Shown piece by piece: positions 25,621 through 34,112 of a DNA stretch of 64,000 nt. Source of the DNA: Terriglobia bacterium (lineage in GTDB: Bacteria; Acidobacteriota; Terriglobia; JAJPHL01). The notes under the pieces are model-generated. The model made no database searches, was not told the DNA's origin, and saw only the letters and a list, made by a program, of their open reading frames with translations. Position numbers and translations under genes: made by a program. Numbering within the stretch: the stretch's first letter is position 1; every line of letters starts with the position of its first letter. The DNA lies in assembly GCA_021325275.1 (NCBI GenBank), contig JAJPHL010000045.1:62001-126000 (forward strand), given 5' to 3'.

Positions 25621-26948
25621 ACAGATCCGAGCTTCTGGTGATCGGCGGCGTGGCCGCGGGAATGTCGGCGGCGAGCCGCGCCCGCCGCGCCGACCCGCGT
25701 TTGTCGATCACCGTGCTCGAAAAAAGTCGCGACGTCAGCTACTCGGCGTGTGGATTGCCATGGCTCGCGGCGGGAAAACTGGCGGCGCGCGATCTCGTTG
25801 TCCACGACGCCGATTTTTTCCGCCAGAAACGCGAGATCGACGTACGCACCGGCGTGGAGGCTCGCGAAATCGAGCTCGGCCGGAGGCTCGTCCGCGGCGT
25901 TGAGACGGAAACCGGCAGGGAACAGACTTTTCACTTCGATCGCCTGGTGATCGCGACGGGTGCGCGCGTCGCATGGCCCACGATTGAGCGGCTACCTCAT
26001 ATGTTTTCTGCGAACACACTGGCGTCTGTGGGCGCGCTCGATGTATGCATCCGTCAAACGAACGCGCGGCAGGCCGTCGTTTTGGGCGGCGGGTACATCG
26101 GGCTCGAAACCGCCGACGCCTTGCGCACGCGCGGACTCTCGGTGACGGTGCTGCAACGCGCCGAGCGCATCTTGCGCCCCTTCGACGACGAGATTACGTC
26201 GCGTGTCGAGCACACCATGACTGCGCGCGGAATCAGCCTGCGCAAAGGATCGGCCGCCGTCGCGGTGAACGATTCGGAAGTCGTGTCGGACGCCGGACGC
26301 CATCCCGCGCAGCTTGTCGTCGTCGCCACGGGGATGCGGCCCGACACCGATCTCGCTGAGACCGCCAGCCTGACTCTTGGACCCACCGGTGCGATCGCGG
26401 TCGACGACCGCATGCGCACAAGCGAGCCGTCAATTTTTGCCGCGGGCGATTGCGCGGAGTCGCGCCACTTGGTGACGGGCCGCGCCGTGTGGCTGCCGCT
26501 CGGCACCACCGCGAACAAACAAGGCCGTGTCGCGGGCGAAAACGCCGCCGGGCTCTCCGGCCACGCGCGATTTCCCGGCGTCGCCGGAACCATGGTCACC
26601 GAAATCTGCGGACTCGAGTGCGCGCGCACAGGACTCTCGGAGCGCGAAGCCGAAGCCTTCTCGCTGCGCACTCGATCCGTGGGAATCGAGCAATACACGC
26701 ACGCCAGTTATTTAGGAGCAGGCAAGGTCTTCGCGAAGCTGACCGCCGAGCGCGGCAGCGGCCGTTTGCTCGGCGCGCAGATGGCCGGACCCGGCGCAGG
26801 CAAGCGCATCGACGTGGCCGCGACGGCGATCACCGCGCGCATGACCGTCGAGGAGCTTTCGCAATTGGACTTGAGTTATCATCCCGCCGTCGCGCCGGTG
26901 TGGGAAGCGCTGCTGGTGGCGGCCCATGAGATAATGAAGCAAGTCTAG
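25617..26948 (+). CDS. FAD-dependent pyridine nucleotide-disulfide oxidoreductase (CoA-disulfide reductase-like)
   Basis: A 443-residue flavoprotein. FAD site G-G-V-A-A-G-M-S-A near residue 10; single active-site Cys45 in Y-S-A-C-G-L-P-W, the pattern of CoA-disulfide reductase, NADH oxidase and NADH peroxidase rather than the two-Cys glutathione-reductase type; NAD(P)H site G-G-G-Y-I-G-L-E-T-A near residue 157; second FAD motif I-F-A-A-G-D-C-A-E near residue 277. The C-terminal dimerisation domain is complete (Y-H-P-A-V-A-P-V-W). Probable role: thiol/disulfide or oxygen redox chemistry in the cytoplasm; the exact substrate is open. It overlaps the acetamidase gene by 4 bases and is followed after 21 bases by the SBBP gene. 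Confidence 0.9.
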   Translation: MNRSELLVIGGVAAGMSAASRARRADPRLSITVLEKSRDVSYSACGLPWLAAGKLAARDLVVHDADFFRQKREIDVRTGVEAREIELGRRLVRGVETETGREQTFHFDRLVIATGARVAWPTIERLPHMFSANTLASVGALDVCIRQTNARQAVVLGGGYIGLETADALRTRGLSVTVLQRAERILRPFDDEITSRVEHTMTARGISLRKGSAAVAVNDSEVVSDAGRHPAQLVVVATGMRPDTDLAETASLTLGPTGAIAVDDRMRTSEPSIFAAGDCAESRHLVTGRAVWLPLGTTANKQGRVAGENAAGLSGHARFPGVAGTMVTEICGLECARTGLSEREAEAFSLRTRSVGIEQYTHASYLGAGKVFAKLTAERGSGRLLGAQMAGPGAGKRIDVAATAITARMTVEELSQLDLSYHPAVAPVWEALLVAAHEIMKQV

Positions 26949-26969
26949 TTGCACTGCGAGGAGGTGTTT

Positions 26970-29900
26970 GTGAAGAGAGTCTTCTCGTTGCTTGCCGCTC
27001 TGCTCCTGACCTGTTTTTCCCTTTTCGCTGAGAAGCCTGCCGAAAGGCTTTTCGGACACTTCCCATTGAGTTTCGAGCCGGCGGGTGATCGGCCCTCCGA
27101 ATTCATCGCCCATGGCTCCGGCTACTCCGTTCGACTGTCGCCGGCCGCGGTGACCATCGACGGCGTCACGATGCACTTCGCCGGCGCTATCGCGAACGCT
27201 CTCGCCACGCCTTTGGATCTTCTGCCGGGCCAGACCAACTATTTGTTTGGCAGCGATCCGCAACGCTGGCGCACCGGCGTCGCGAATTACGCGAGGATTC
27301 GCTTTCACAACATTTATCCGGGCATCGACGTTGTCTACTTCGGCCGTGAAGGAAAATTGGAATACGACTTCATCGTGCAGCCCGGCGCCGATCCCGCCGC
27401 GATTCGTTTGGCGTTCGAGCGCGACGTCAAGCCGCGCGTGAATTCAGCGGGCGATCTTGTCACCGCGGCCCTCACGCATCGGCGTCCGGTAGCGTATCAG
27501 GATATCGACGGTGTTCGCCGCCCGATTCGCGCGGCATATCACGCCCGGCGCGACTCTGTCCGATTCCGGACGGGCGCCTACGATCGTAGTCAGCCGCTGG
27601 TGATCGATCCGACGCTTGTGTACTCGCAAGTTGTCGGCTTTGCGAATCCGTCGAACTTTCAATTCGATTCGGGCGAAGCAATTGCCATCGATAGTTCCGG
27701 AAATAGCTACGTCGTCGGACGAACCTCTCGCGGATTTCTCACGCTCCCCGCGCCGCCCTCTACCACCGACGGCCATTTCGTGATGAAGCTCGATCCCACC
27801 GGCAGCACGGTGCTCTATACGACGTACCTCAGTGGAGTTTTCGTCGGAATGTCGATCGCCGTCGACGCCGGCGGAAACGCGTACTTAACCGGCAGCGTTT
27901 CCTCGGGACTCGCGACGACAGCCGGATCCTTTCAGCCCAACTTTGCGGGAGCTCCCAACGTTCCTACCAACAACGCGACGTGCATCGTCAACGCCGGCGA
28001 CGCGTTCGTGACCAAACTCAATCCCATGGGATCGGGCCTGGTGTACTCTACGTATCTTGGCGGCAGCGGATGCGATGCTGCGGGCGGCATCGCTGTCGAT
28101 TCCAATGGTCGCGCCTATGTGGCGGGAACCACCACGTCACTCGATTTTCCGGTGAAAAATGCGATCCAAAGCACGGCGCGCGGCGGCGCCTGCAATGTCA
28201 CGGGCTATCCGAACTCGCCGTGTACGGATGTCTTCGTGTCGGTTTTGGACTCGCAAGGCGCCAATTTGGTTTTCTCCACCTATCTCGGCGGCGCGGGATT
28301 CGATGTCGCCAACGGAATCAAATTGGACGCTTCGGGAAACATCTACGTTGTCGGATCGACGGCGTCCTCGGACTTTCCGGTAACGCCGGGCGCGTTGCAA
28401 TCGCAATACCCAGGCGTCACGGCGTGTCAACAAGGTCATGGCTTCGCCGCGAAACTCGCGCCGCTCGGCGCGTCGCTAACCTATGCGACATACCTCGGCG
28501 GATCGAATTGCGACGGCGCCGATGCCGTGGCCATCGACTCGAGCGGCAACGCCTACGTCGCCGGCGCGACCTCGTCGCTTGATTTTCCCACAACAGCCGG
28601 CGCGTTTCAGAGCGGCATGACGTCCGAGCCGGCGCCCTGCATTTTTTTCACCATCGGCGGTCCGGCCTTCGTCAGCAAAATCAACGCCACCGGATCGGCT
28701 TTGGTCTACTCAACGTATTTGGGGTCGAGTTGTGCGCAACCCTCCGCGATTTCACTCGACTCGAGCGGCAATGCTTACGTATTTGGCACGACGTCTTCTT
28801 GGGACTTCCCCTTGCTCTCGCCGCTCCAAGTGATTCTCGATGCTCCGTGCGCGCAGAAATTCCTCAGTTGTCGCGTTGTTGATTTTGTGACGGCGCTCAA
28901 TTCCACCGGCCAAGCACTCGTATACTCCACCGAACTCGGCGACCATGGTCAAGGCGCGGCGGGAGGCCTGGCCGCTGATGCGTCCGGCAATGTTTACGTG
29001 ACGGGAACGAACACATTTGGCGCCGCGTCGTTTTTCCCTCGAGTAGGAACGCAACTCCAGCCGTATCCATCGCAGAATCCGGGATCGATTTTTATCGCCA
29101 AGATCGCGCCAGGAGGTACACCGGCGACCACCTACGTACCGCCCAATACGCTGACCGTGACGCAATCGGGAAATGCACAGACGGGCGCGCCCGATACCGC
29201 GTTGCCCGTTCCGCTTTCGTATACCGTCACCGATAACTCCGGCCAACTGGTGGCCGCGTCGCCCACGTGGGTCGTCACATCCGGCGGAGGTTGGATCGGG
29301 CTGTCGAATTCCGCAACGACGGGACAATACTCCGCGAATTGGCTGCTCGGACCGGCCGTGGGAACGCAAACCGTAGCGGCCTACGGAACCTCAGCGAGCG
29401 GCGGAACCGTGGTCGCAATCTTCACGGCGACTGCGCCCGCCGGCACAACCACGCCTTCGCTGAACTCGGGCGGCGTGGTGAACGCTGCCGGTTACACTTT
29501 CTCGCCTGCGGCGATTTCTCCGGGCTCCATTGTGTCTGTCTTCGGTACAAACCTGAGCAATGCTCCGCCCTCAGGCGTCAGCGCGAGCTATTTTGTGAGT
29601 CAGACGCTCATCGGCGCACTCGACGGCACCGCCGTAACTTTCAACGGCATTCCGGGACCGCTCTTCTACGTGAGTCCCACACAGATCAATGTGCAAGTGC
29701 CGTTCGCAACTTCGGGACTCCAGACGGTCCGCGTTCAAGTCCTGCGTGCGGGCGTCGCGTCCGCGCCGTTGCAGGTGCCGGTCCAAAGTATCGCGCCGGG
29801 GATTTTCACCGCTGCCGCGAATGGAACCGGCGCTGCTGCGGCGTTGAATCCCGACTTCTCGGCGAATTCGGCGTCCAATCCCATTGCTCGCGGCGGCGTC

Positions 29901-30179
29901 ATCGCATTCTTCGCCACGGGTCTCGACTTGAAACTCATCAACAGTCAGAATTTTTTCTCGGGCGCGCCAATCTCTTCCAGCGTTCTTTGCGCGACCACAC
30001 CACAGGTGACGATTGGCGCCCAGCCCGCAACGATCCAGTATTGCGGGCCGGCGCCTGGTTTCGTAGGACTATGGCAGGTCAACGCGCAGGTGCCCGCATC
30101 GATCGCCGCGGGGCAAACCCAGGTAGCGATGACCGTAGGCGGTCAACTCGCAAATCCGGTGAGCATTTTTGTGAAGTAG
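26970..30179 (+). CDS. Exported SBBP-repeat beta-propeller protein with Solibacter-type C-terminal domain
   Basis: About 1069 residues. GTG 26970 is chosen because GAGGAGGTG (26958-26966) lies just before it and the product then begins with a signal peptide (V-F-S-L-L-A-A-L-L-L-T-C-F). Residues about 25-215 form the N-terminal domain usual before SBBP repeats (Y-F-G-R-E-G-K-L-E-Y-D-F). Then follow seven or more SBBP units of the pattern Y-S-T-Y-L-G-G-S-x-x-D-x-A-x-G-I-A-V-D, a short Ig-like segment, and a C-terminal domain (V-V-N-A-A-G-Y, P-G-S-I-V-S-V-F-G, Q-I-N-V-Q-V-P) that I recognise as the domain first defined in Solibacter. Probably secreted or surface bound; the function of the class is unknown. 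Confidence 0.92.
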   Translation: MKRVFSLLAALLLTCFSLFAEKPAERLFGHFPLSFEPAGDRPSEFIAHGSGYSVRLSPAAVTIDGVTMHFAGAIANALATPLDLLPGQTNYLFGSDPQRWRTGVANYARIRFHNIYPGIDVVYFGREGKLEYDFIVQPGADPAAIRLAFERDVKPRVNSAGDLVTAALTHRRPVAYQDIDGVRRPIRAAYHARRDSVRFRTGAYDRSQPLVIDPTLVYSQVVGFANPSNFQFDSGEAIAIDSSGNSYVVGRTSRGFLTLPAPPSTTDGHFVMKLDPTGSTVLYTTYLSGVFVGMSIAVDAGGNAYLTGSVSSGLATTAGSFQPNFAGAPNVPTNNATCIVNAGDAFVTKLNPMGSGLVYSTYLGGSGCDAAGGIAVDSNGRAYVAGTTTSLDFPVKNAIQSTARGGACNVTGYPNSPCTDVFVSVLDSQGANLVFSTYLGGAGFDVANGIKLDASGNIYVVGSTASSDFPVTPGALQSQYPGVTACQQGHGFAAKLAPLGASLTYATYLGGSNCDGADAVAIDSSGNAYVAGATSSLDFPTTAGAFQSGMTSEPAPCIFFTIGGPAFVSKINATGSALVYSTYLGSSCAQPSAISLDSSGNAYVFGTTSSWDFPLLSPLQVILDAPCAQKFLSCRVVDFVTALNSTGQALVYSTELGDHGQGAAGGLAADASGNVYVTGTNTFGAASFFPRVGTQLQPYPSQNPGSIFIAKIAPGGTPATTYVPPNTLTVTQSGNAQTGAPDTALPVPLSYTVTDNSGQLVAASPTWVVTSGGGWIGLSNSATTGQYSANWLLGPAVGTQTVAAYGTSASGGTVVAIFTATAPAGTTTPSLNSGGVVNAAGYTFSPAAISPGSIVSVFGTNLSNAPPSGVSASYFVSQTLIGALDGTAVTFNGIPGPLFYVSPTQINVQVPFATSGLQTVRVQVLRAGVASAPLQVPVQSIAPGIFTAAANGTGAAAALNPDFSANSASNPIARGGVIAFFATGLDLKLINSQNFFSGAPISSSVLCATTPQVTIGAQPATIQYCGPAPGFVGLWQVNAQVPASIAAGQTQVAMTVGGQLANPVSIFVK

Positions 30180-30180
30180 A

Positions 30181-30246
30181 AAAACAGTGCTGAGTCCTGA
30201 GTCGGCGCGACTCAGCACTCAGCACTCAGCACTCAGCACTGGTTTT
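30181..30246. repeat. Hairpin with tandem CAGCACT repeat (terminator position)
   Basis: The inner stem 30186-30204 pairs with 30208-30226 at 18 of 19 positions around a 3-base loop. The word CAGCACT is repeated four times head to tail at 30213-30240. The last copies can pair with the same left arm, with AAAA and TTTT ends at 30181 and 30243, giving alternative long stems. It sits exactly between convergent genes (stops at 30179 and 30245), so it probably terminates both. Confidence 0.8.
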
Positions 30247-30802
30247 ACGGGTGCTTTGTTTCCGCCGCGAGAATATCCATCACGCGCTGATACTCGGGCG
30301 TCGTGAGTGAGGTCACTTCCCACCCGCCGTCTTTTTCGGTCAGCGTCGCGGTGGCCTCGTATTCCTGGTCCTTCTTGGGAGGCTTGCTGAACAGCTGCGA
30401 CGCGTCGGTGAACTCGGACCACGTATAGAAGAACACGACTTCTCGTTTGTCGCCCACCGGTTGTACGCTCTTGATCGCGGAAACTTGCCGCTTGCCCACA
30501 ATCAAATCGCCGGCGATTTCCTTGCCGTTGTCGCCGAAAATGTTTTGGCCTTTCGGCGTGAGAACCACGCCCTTCTCCGACCAATCCCAGAAGCCGACGT
30601 CCCTGCCGCGTCCTAAAAATCCCTGCGGATCCCAGCGGATGTCTTTGCGGAATTGCAACTTCATGGTCGGTTGGGCAAACGGGGTGTAGAGTTCGATGGC
30701 CTCGCGCGCTACGCGCTCGCGCGTGTGGACCACGGCCCACCAGGGCAGCATCACCACGAGCACCGCGCCTACGAATCCCCACTTGAGGTAAGCGGAGTTC
30801 AA
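30245..30802 (-). CDS. Membrane-anchored protein of unknown function
   Basis: 185 residues with one N-terminal transmembrane helix (about 8-25, W-G-F-V-G-A-V-L-V-V-M-L-P-W-W) and a periplasmic domain of mixed beta strands (V-V-F-F-Y-T-W-S-E-F, E-Y-E-A-T-A-T-L-T-E-K-D-G-G-W-E-V). It has no Cys and no motif I can assign. It lies 3 bases downstream of the S41-like gene in the same direction, so it is probably translated from the same mRNA and may act with it in the periplasm. Confidence 0.7.
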   Translation of the reverse strand: MNSAYLKWGFVGAVLVVMLPWWAVVHTRERVAREAIELYTPFAQPTMKLQFRKDIRWDPQGFLGRGRDVGFWDWSEKGVVLTPKGQNIFGDNGKEIAGDLIVGKRQVSAIKSVQPVGDKREVVFFYTWSEFTDASQLFSKPPKKDQEYEATATLTEKDGGWEVTSLTTPEYQRVMDILAAETKHP

Positions 30803-30805
30803 TCT

Positions 30806-32014
30806 TTAGCTCTTGATCCCGCGAAGAATGTCGAGCGCCTTCCTGAGAATCAAGTCTTCCTTCGGTTCTTTTTCTTCGGGCGCCGGCGGCAACGGATTGT
30901 CTTCGTCGGAGACGGCTTCGCGCGGCTGGCGCGATTCGGCCACTTGCACACCGGGCGTGATTCCGTTTTCCTGAATCGCTTTACCGCCGGGCGTGTAATA
31001 TTTCGCGACCGAAAGCAGCAGCGCCGAGCCATCGTCGAGTGCGATGATCTTCTGCATGCTGCCGACGCCGTAGGTGCGTTCGCCGATGGTTTCGGCGCGG
31101 CCATTCTCCTTAAGGGCGGCTGCCAGTAGTTCAGCGGGACCCGCGGTGCCGCGATTCACCAGGACCACGAGCGGAATCGTGTACTTGTTCTTCCCGGGCT
31201 TGGCGTCGAAATTCTGGCGCGCGACTTTTTGTCCTTGCAGATAACCGATCAAGCCATGATCGAGGAAGACGTCGGCCAGATCCACGGCTTCGGATTCCTC
31301 GCCCTCGGCGCAGTTGCGCACGTCGAGCACCAGGCTCTTGGCCCCTTGCGACACGAGTTTTTGCATGTGCTGCACGACTTCGGTGGCACGTCCCTTGGGA
31401 AACGCTTCGATGCGAATGTAGCCGACGCCCGGCTCCGAGATTTTCGCAAACACCGCGGGCGTGGGCAACGAGTCGCGCTTCAACGTGATTTTCTGGGGCT
31501 CCGCGCGGCTCGCGCGGATCACCGAAAGCGTCACGGAGCTGCCGGGTTTGCCGTTCAGCGATGAATCCACTTTCTCGAGAGACATTTCGCGCGTCGAGGC
31601 GTCGTCGATCGATTCGATGATGTCGCCGGAATAGATGCCGGCCTTTGCCGCCGAGCTTCCGGGGAGCGATGTGATGACCGAAACGTATCCAAATTTTTTG
31701 GCGACAACCAAACCTACTTCGCCCTTCTGCACGGATTTCTTTTGGTACGCTTGATACTCTTCCGGCGTCAAGTAGCTGCTAAAGGAATCGAGCGATTCCA
31801 GCAATCCATGAAGCGCGCCGTTGGTGGCTTCCTTGATGTCGGGCTCTTCCACGTAGTCGCTGCGCACGCGCGCCAGTACTTCCTCGTAGACCTTCAGTTG
31901 CCGATAGGCGCCGTCGCCGTTCGGTGCGCTGCTCTTGGAGATTCCGCTGCCGACAACGAGGAATACCGCCAGGATGCTTGATGCTAAGACCACGCCAAGC
32001 TTCGATTTGCTCAT
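30806..32014 (-). CDS. S41 (CtpA-type) peptidase homologue lacking the catalytic Ser and Lys
   Basis: A 402-residue C-terminal-processing-protease homologue from ATG 32014, preceded by AAGGAG; the open frame runs on to 32305 but is not protein-like. It has an N-terminal membrane or signal segment (8-24), a helical dimerisation region with S-L-D-S-F-S-S-Y-L-T, a PDZ domain (about 98-185) and the S41 core (about 190-360). Where active enzymes have N-x-G-S-A-S-A-S-E, this reads N-R-G-T-A-G-P-A-E, with Gly292 at the nucleophile. Where they have G-x-x-T-F-G-K-G, it reads G-E-R-T-Y-G-V-G, with Val317 at the Lys. The spacing of 25 residues matches the family. It probably works as a PDZ binding scaffold, not a protease. 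Confidence 0.9.
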   Translation of the reverse strand: MSKSKLGVVLASSILAVFLVVGSGISKSSAPNGDGAYRQLKVYEEVLARVRSDYVEEPDIKEATNGALHGLLESLDSFSSYLTPEEYQAYQKKSVQKGEVGLVVAKKFGYVSVITSLPGSSAAKAGIYSGDIIESIDDASTREMSLEKVDSSLNGKPGSSVTLSVIRASRAEPQKITLKRDSLPTPAVFAKISEPGVGYIRIEAFPKGRATEVVQHMQKLVSQGAKSLVLDVRNCAEGEESEAVDLADVFLDHGLIGYLQGQKVARQNFDAKPGKNKYTIPLVVLVNRGTAGPAELLAAALKENGRAETIGERTYGVGSMQKIIALDDGSALLLSVAKYYTPGGKAIQENGITPGVQVAESRQPREAVSDEDNPLPPAPEEKEPKEDLILRKALDILRGIKS

Positions 32015-32115
32015 CGCAACTCCTTGAAGGGTCGTTCTAAGTGCAGTATAGCACGTTGAAGAAAGTGGATTCCGTGGCGGAAACAAACGATTACAAACGT
32101 TGGTAGGGTATTCCC

Positions 32116-32433
32116 TTATAAGCGCCCCTCGGCAGCCAACACCGCCTTCAGTCCGCGTTGAACCAACAACGCTCTTGATATGCCCAGGCTTCGCGCCAGC
32201 ACGTCGGTTTGAGCAAGCAAGTCCTGCTCCACACTGACGGAGATCACTTTGCTCCCGCGTCCACGCCTCGGACGTCCGGGCTGGCGACGCACTCGCTTCC
32301 ACCACGCGAGCTCTTCCGCTGTAAGCGGCCGGGACTGGTCCACGATCATATCCTTGTCGAAGGCTGCGCTTGCCGTATGCAGCTCGCGGGCGCTCATCTT
32401 CTCGTACTTTGCCACTACTTTCTTACCGTGCAT
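32116..32433 (-). CDS. brnA: BrnA-like antitoxin (ribbon-helix-helix)
   Basis: 105 residues from ATG 32433, which shares one base with the toxin stop codon (TGATG) and has an AAGGAG ribosome site. The N-terminal half is the toxin-wrapping region (M-S-A-R-E-L, T-A-E-E-L-A-W-W). The C-terminal half is a ribbon-helix-helix DNA-binding fold (V-I-S-V-S-V-E-Q-D-L-L followed by two helices). BrnA neutralises BrnT and represses the operon. The toxin-first gene order is the usual one for this system. Confidence 0.85.
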   Translation of the reverse strand: MHGKKVVAKYEKMSARELHTASAAFDKDMIVDQSRPLTAEELAWWKRVRRQPGRPRRGRGSKVISVSVEQDLLAQTDVLARSLGISRALLVQRGLKAVLAAEGRL

Positions 32434-32729
32434 CACCGTCTCCTTCTTCGATGCGATCTCTTTTCCCGATTCGTTAGCGGTCGAGCATGAATCACAAAGG
32501 CCGTACCGTCGTCGTCCAGGACGAATATCACTTGCAGCAGCTTTCCGCCGGAACCGGGGCCCCAAACCAAGAGTTTGTCGTCGCCGATCAATCTCGGAAA
32601 TGGACCACTCGCCGACTCCACGACTTCTTCAGCTTCCTCCGGGGTGACGCCATGGCCGGCGATGTGCTCGACGTTCCATTCGTTCCAGCGAAAATCCACC
32701 GAGCCCCTCCAGACACTCGACGCGTCCAT
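32433..32729 (-). CDS. brnT: BrnT-family ribonuclease toxin
   Basis: 98 residues from ATG 32729; a TTG at 32777 would add 16 residues with no family match. Family landmarks: F-R-W-N-E-W-N-V-E-H-I-A-G-H-G-V near the N-terminus, a central D-D-K-L-L-V-W-G strand, L-L-Q-V-I-F-V-L-D-D-D-G-T, and the C-terminal A-R-P-L-T-N-R-E-K-R active-site region. BrnT is a RelE-like fold that cleaves RNA and stops growth when its antitoxin is lost. A long Arg-rich C-terminal tail (H-R-R-R-R-R) ends the protein. Confidence 0.85.
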   Translation of the reverse strand: MDASSVWRGSVDFRWNEWNVEHIAGHGVTPEEAEEVVESASGPFPRLIGDDKLLVWGPGSGGKLLQVIFVLDDDGTAFVIHARPLTNREKRSHRRRRR

Positions 32730-32777
32730 CCAGTCCAAACCAAGAGCAATGATGGCACCCTTGTTTAGTTTCTTCAA

Positions 32778-33086
32778 TAAGAAATCGAACGAAATCTTGG
32801 GCCCGAATGAGGTTGGTCGGTGTACTTACGCTGTGTTGGGAATTTTGTGGGGAACTGCGATGCGGAGTTGTTTCCCGATCCCCCGATTGAAGCCAGCGGG
32901 TTTTCCGCCGAGCCGCGCCAGCATCTTTGGTCCTTGCCGGCCCCAACCGGGAGGTCGGGAATCCTTGTCTACCGCCTTGGTAAAAGGCAAGTGGATAGCC
33001 AAACGGCGGGGCGAGCACGGTGTAGCAGAATCAGGCAGTTGGTTGCAGCACATGCAAGTGCGCGGCACGCCGGTGTGTCGTCCGGT
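32778..33086. other. Non-coding stretch upstream of the toxin-antitoxin operon
   Basis: This part of the 366-base gap before the small gene at 33144 shows no convincing gene. Overlapping open frames on both strands have Arg/Pro/Ser-rich translations without structure. I see no repeat or RNA feature here; it may be decayed DNA at an insertion point of the BrnTA module. Confidence 0.5.
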
Positions 33087-33135
33087 GTGTCGCGATGACA
33101 CGCCGCCGTGTCGCGAGGACACAATCGGTTATACT
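33087..33135 (+). promoter_or_regulatory. Paired palindromic operator with a -10 element
   Basis: GTGTC-GCGAT-GACAC (33087-33101) and GTGTC-GCGAG-GACAC (33108-33122) are two copies of one 15-base palindrome, 21 bases apart, which is two helical turns. TATACT at 33130-33135 follows and would serve as a -10 element, leaving almost no leader before the ATG at 33144. A dimeric repressor bound here would cover the promoter. No regulator gene adjoins it. Confidence 0.5.
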
Positions 33136-33143
33136 TGACCACC

Positions 33144-33356
33144 ATGGACAACGAAAAGATCGCCGCCGCGATCCTTGCGGCCGGGTTTGCCGCCGGACAA
33201 CGCCAGCCGCTTTCCGGCGGTGTGTTGGAAGATTCGCTCAAGGAAAAGTACGTGGAGTTTCTGGCCTTCATTCGGGCCCAGGACGCCGCGGCGGCCGCCG
33301 CGACCGCACCCTGGGCGTCCAGCAAGACGTCAGGGAAGGCCAAGCGCAAGAAATAG
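33144..33356 (+). CDS. Small Ala-rich protein of unknown function
   Basis: 70 residues from ATG 33144: a helical protein (K-I-A-A-A-I-L-A-A-G-F-A-A-G, L-K-E-K-Y-V-E-F-L-A-F-I-R-A-Q) with an Ala-rich stretch and a basic tail. It has no Shine-Dalgarno, and the likely -10 box is only 8 bases upstream, so it may be a leaderless mRNA. It overlaps the convergent rsmA gene by 27 bases. The function is unknown. Confidence 0.55.
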   Translation: MDNEKIAAAILAAGFAAGQRQPLSGGVLEDSLKEKYVEFLAFIRAQDAAAAAATAPWASSKTSGKAKRKK

Positions 33357-34094
33357 CTCGATCATTTTTTCCACCGACAACTCTTCGGCACGCGCCGTTT
33401 CCTTCAGCGCCACGGCCCCCAGCGCCGCTTTCACGCGATCCGTTCCGTACGATTGCTTCAGGTTGTTCATTAGCGTCTTTCGCTTTTGCGCAAACGCCTC
33501 CTTGGCCATGCGGAAAAACGCCTTTTCGCCGGCCAGTTCTTTCGGCGCGATTTTCATTTCCACGACCGCGGAAAAAATCTTCGGCCGCGGTTGAAACGCT
33601 CCCGGCGGAATCGTGAAAAGCATCCTCACCGACGTATAGAAGTTTGCGGTCACGGTGAGAAGTCCGTAGTCGCGCGTGCCGGGCTGGGCGCTCAGCCGCT
33701 CGGCCACCTCCTGCTGCACCATCACCACGATGCGATCGAAGCGTCGCGCGTTTTCAAAGAGCCGCAACAGGATCGGCGACGTAATGTAGTACGGCAGATT
33801 TCCGAACGCGCGGACCGGCGCGGGCCAGGCATCCAGTGGCACACGAAGAATGTCGGCCTGAACGATCTCCACGCGCGGGTTTTCCACGAACTGTTCTCTC
33901 AATCGCGCGGCCAGCACCGGATCGATCTCGACGGCGATGAGCCGGCCGGCTCTTTCCGCAATCAATGCCGTCAATTCGCCGCGCCCCGGGCCGATTTCGA
34001 GAACCGTCTCGCGGCCGGTCAGGCGCAAGGCGTCGAGAATCCGCTTTCGATATCCTTCAGAAGCGAGAAAATGCTGTCCGAGATGCGCGCCCAT
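33330..34094 (-). CDS. rsmA: 16S rRNA (adenine1518/1519-N6)-dimethyltransferase RsmA (KsgA)
   Basis: A 254-residue Rossmann methyltransferase. It opens L-G-Q-H-F-L, followed by motif I V-L-E-I-G-P-G-R-G-E-L-T (S-adenosylmethionine site), acidic motif V-E-I-D near residue 57, and the catalytic F-G-N-L-P-Y-Y-I-T-S motif near residue 105, which positions the target adenines. The C-terminal small helical domain is complete. It dimethylates two adjacent adenines in helix 45 during 30S subunit maturation. It lies 18 bases after the acyl-CoA carboxylase gene on the minus strand. Confidence 0.95.
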   Translation of the reverse strand: MGAHLGQHFLASEGYRKRILDALRLTGRETVLEIGPGRGELTALIAERAGRLIAVEIDPVLAARLREQFVENPRVEIVQADILRVPLDAWPAPVRAFGNLPYYITSPILLRLFENARRFDRIVVMVQQEVAERLSAQPGTRDYGLLTVTANFYTSVRMLFTIPPGAFQPRPKIFSAVVEMKIAPKELAGEKAFFRMAKEAFAQKRKTLMNNLKQSYGTDRVKAALGAVALKETARAEELSVEKMIELFLALGLP

Positions 34095-34112
34095 TCGTTT
34101 TCGCTCGCTTTG

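Noticed and set aside
30186-30240. Tandem repeat considered as a CRISPR array
   Set aside because: The unit is 7 bases with no spacers, and no cas gene is present; it is part of a hairpin.
32826-33122. 98-codon minus-strand frame in the gap before 33144
   Set aside because: Its N-terminal part is only the translation of the GTGTC palindromes and the rest is Arg/Pro/Ser-rich; no ribosome site or fold pattern.
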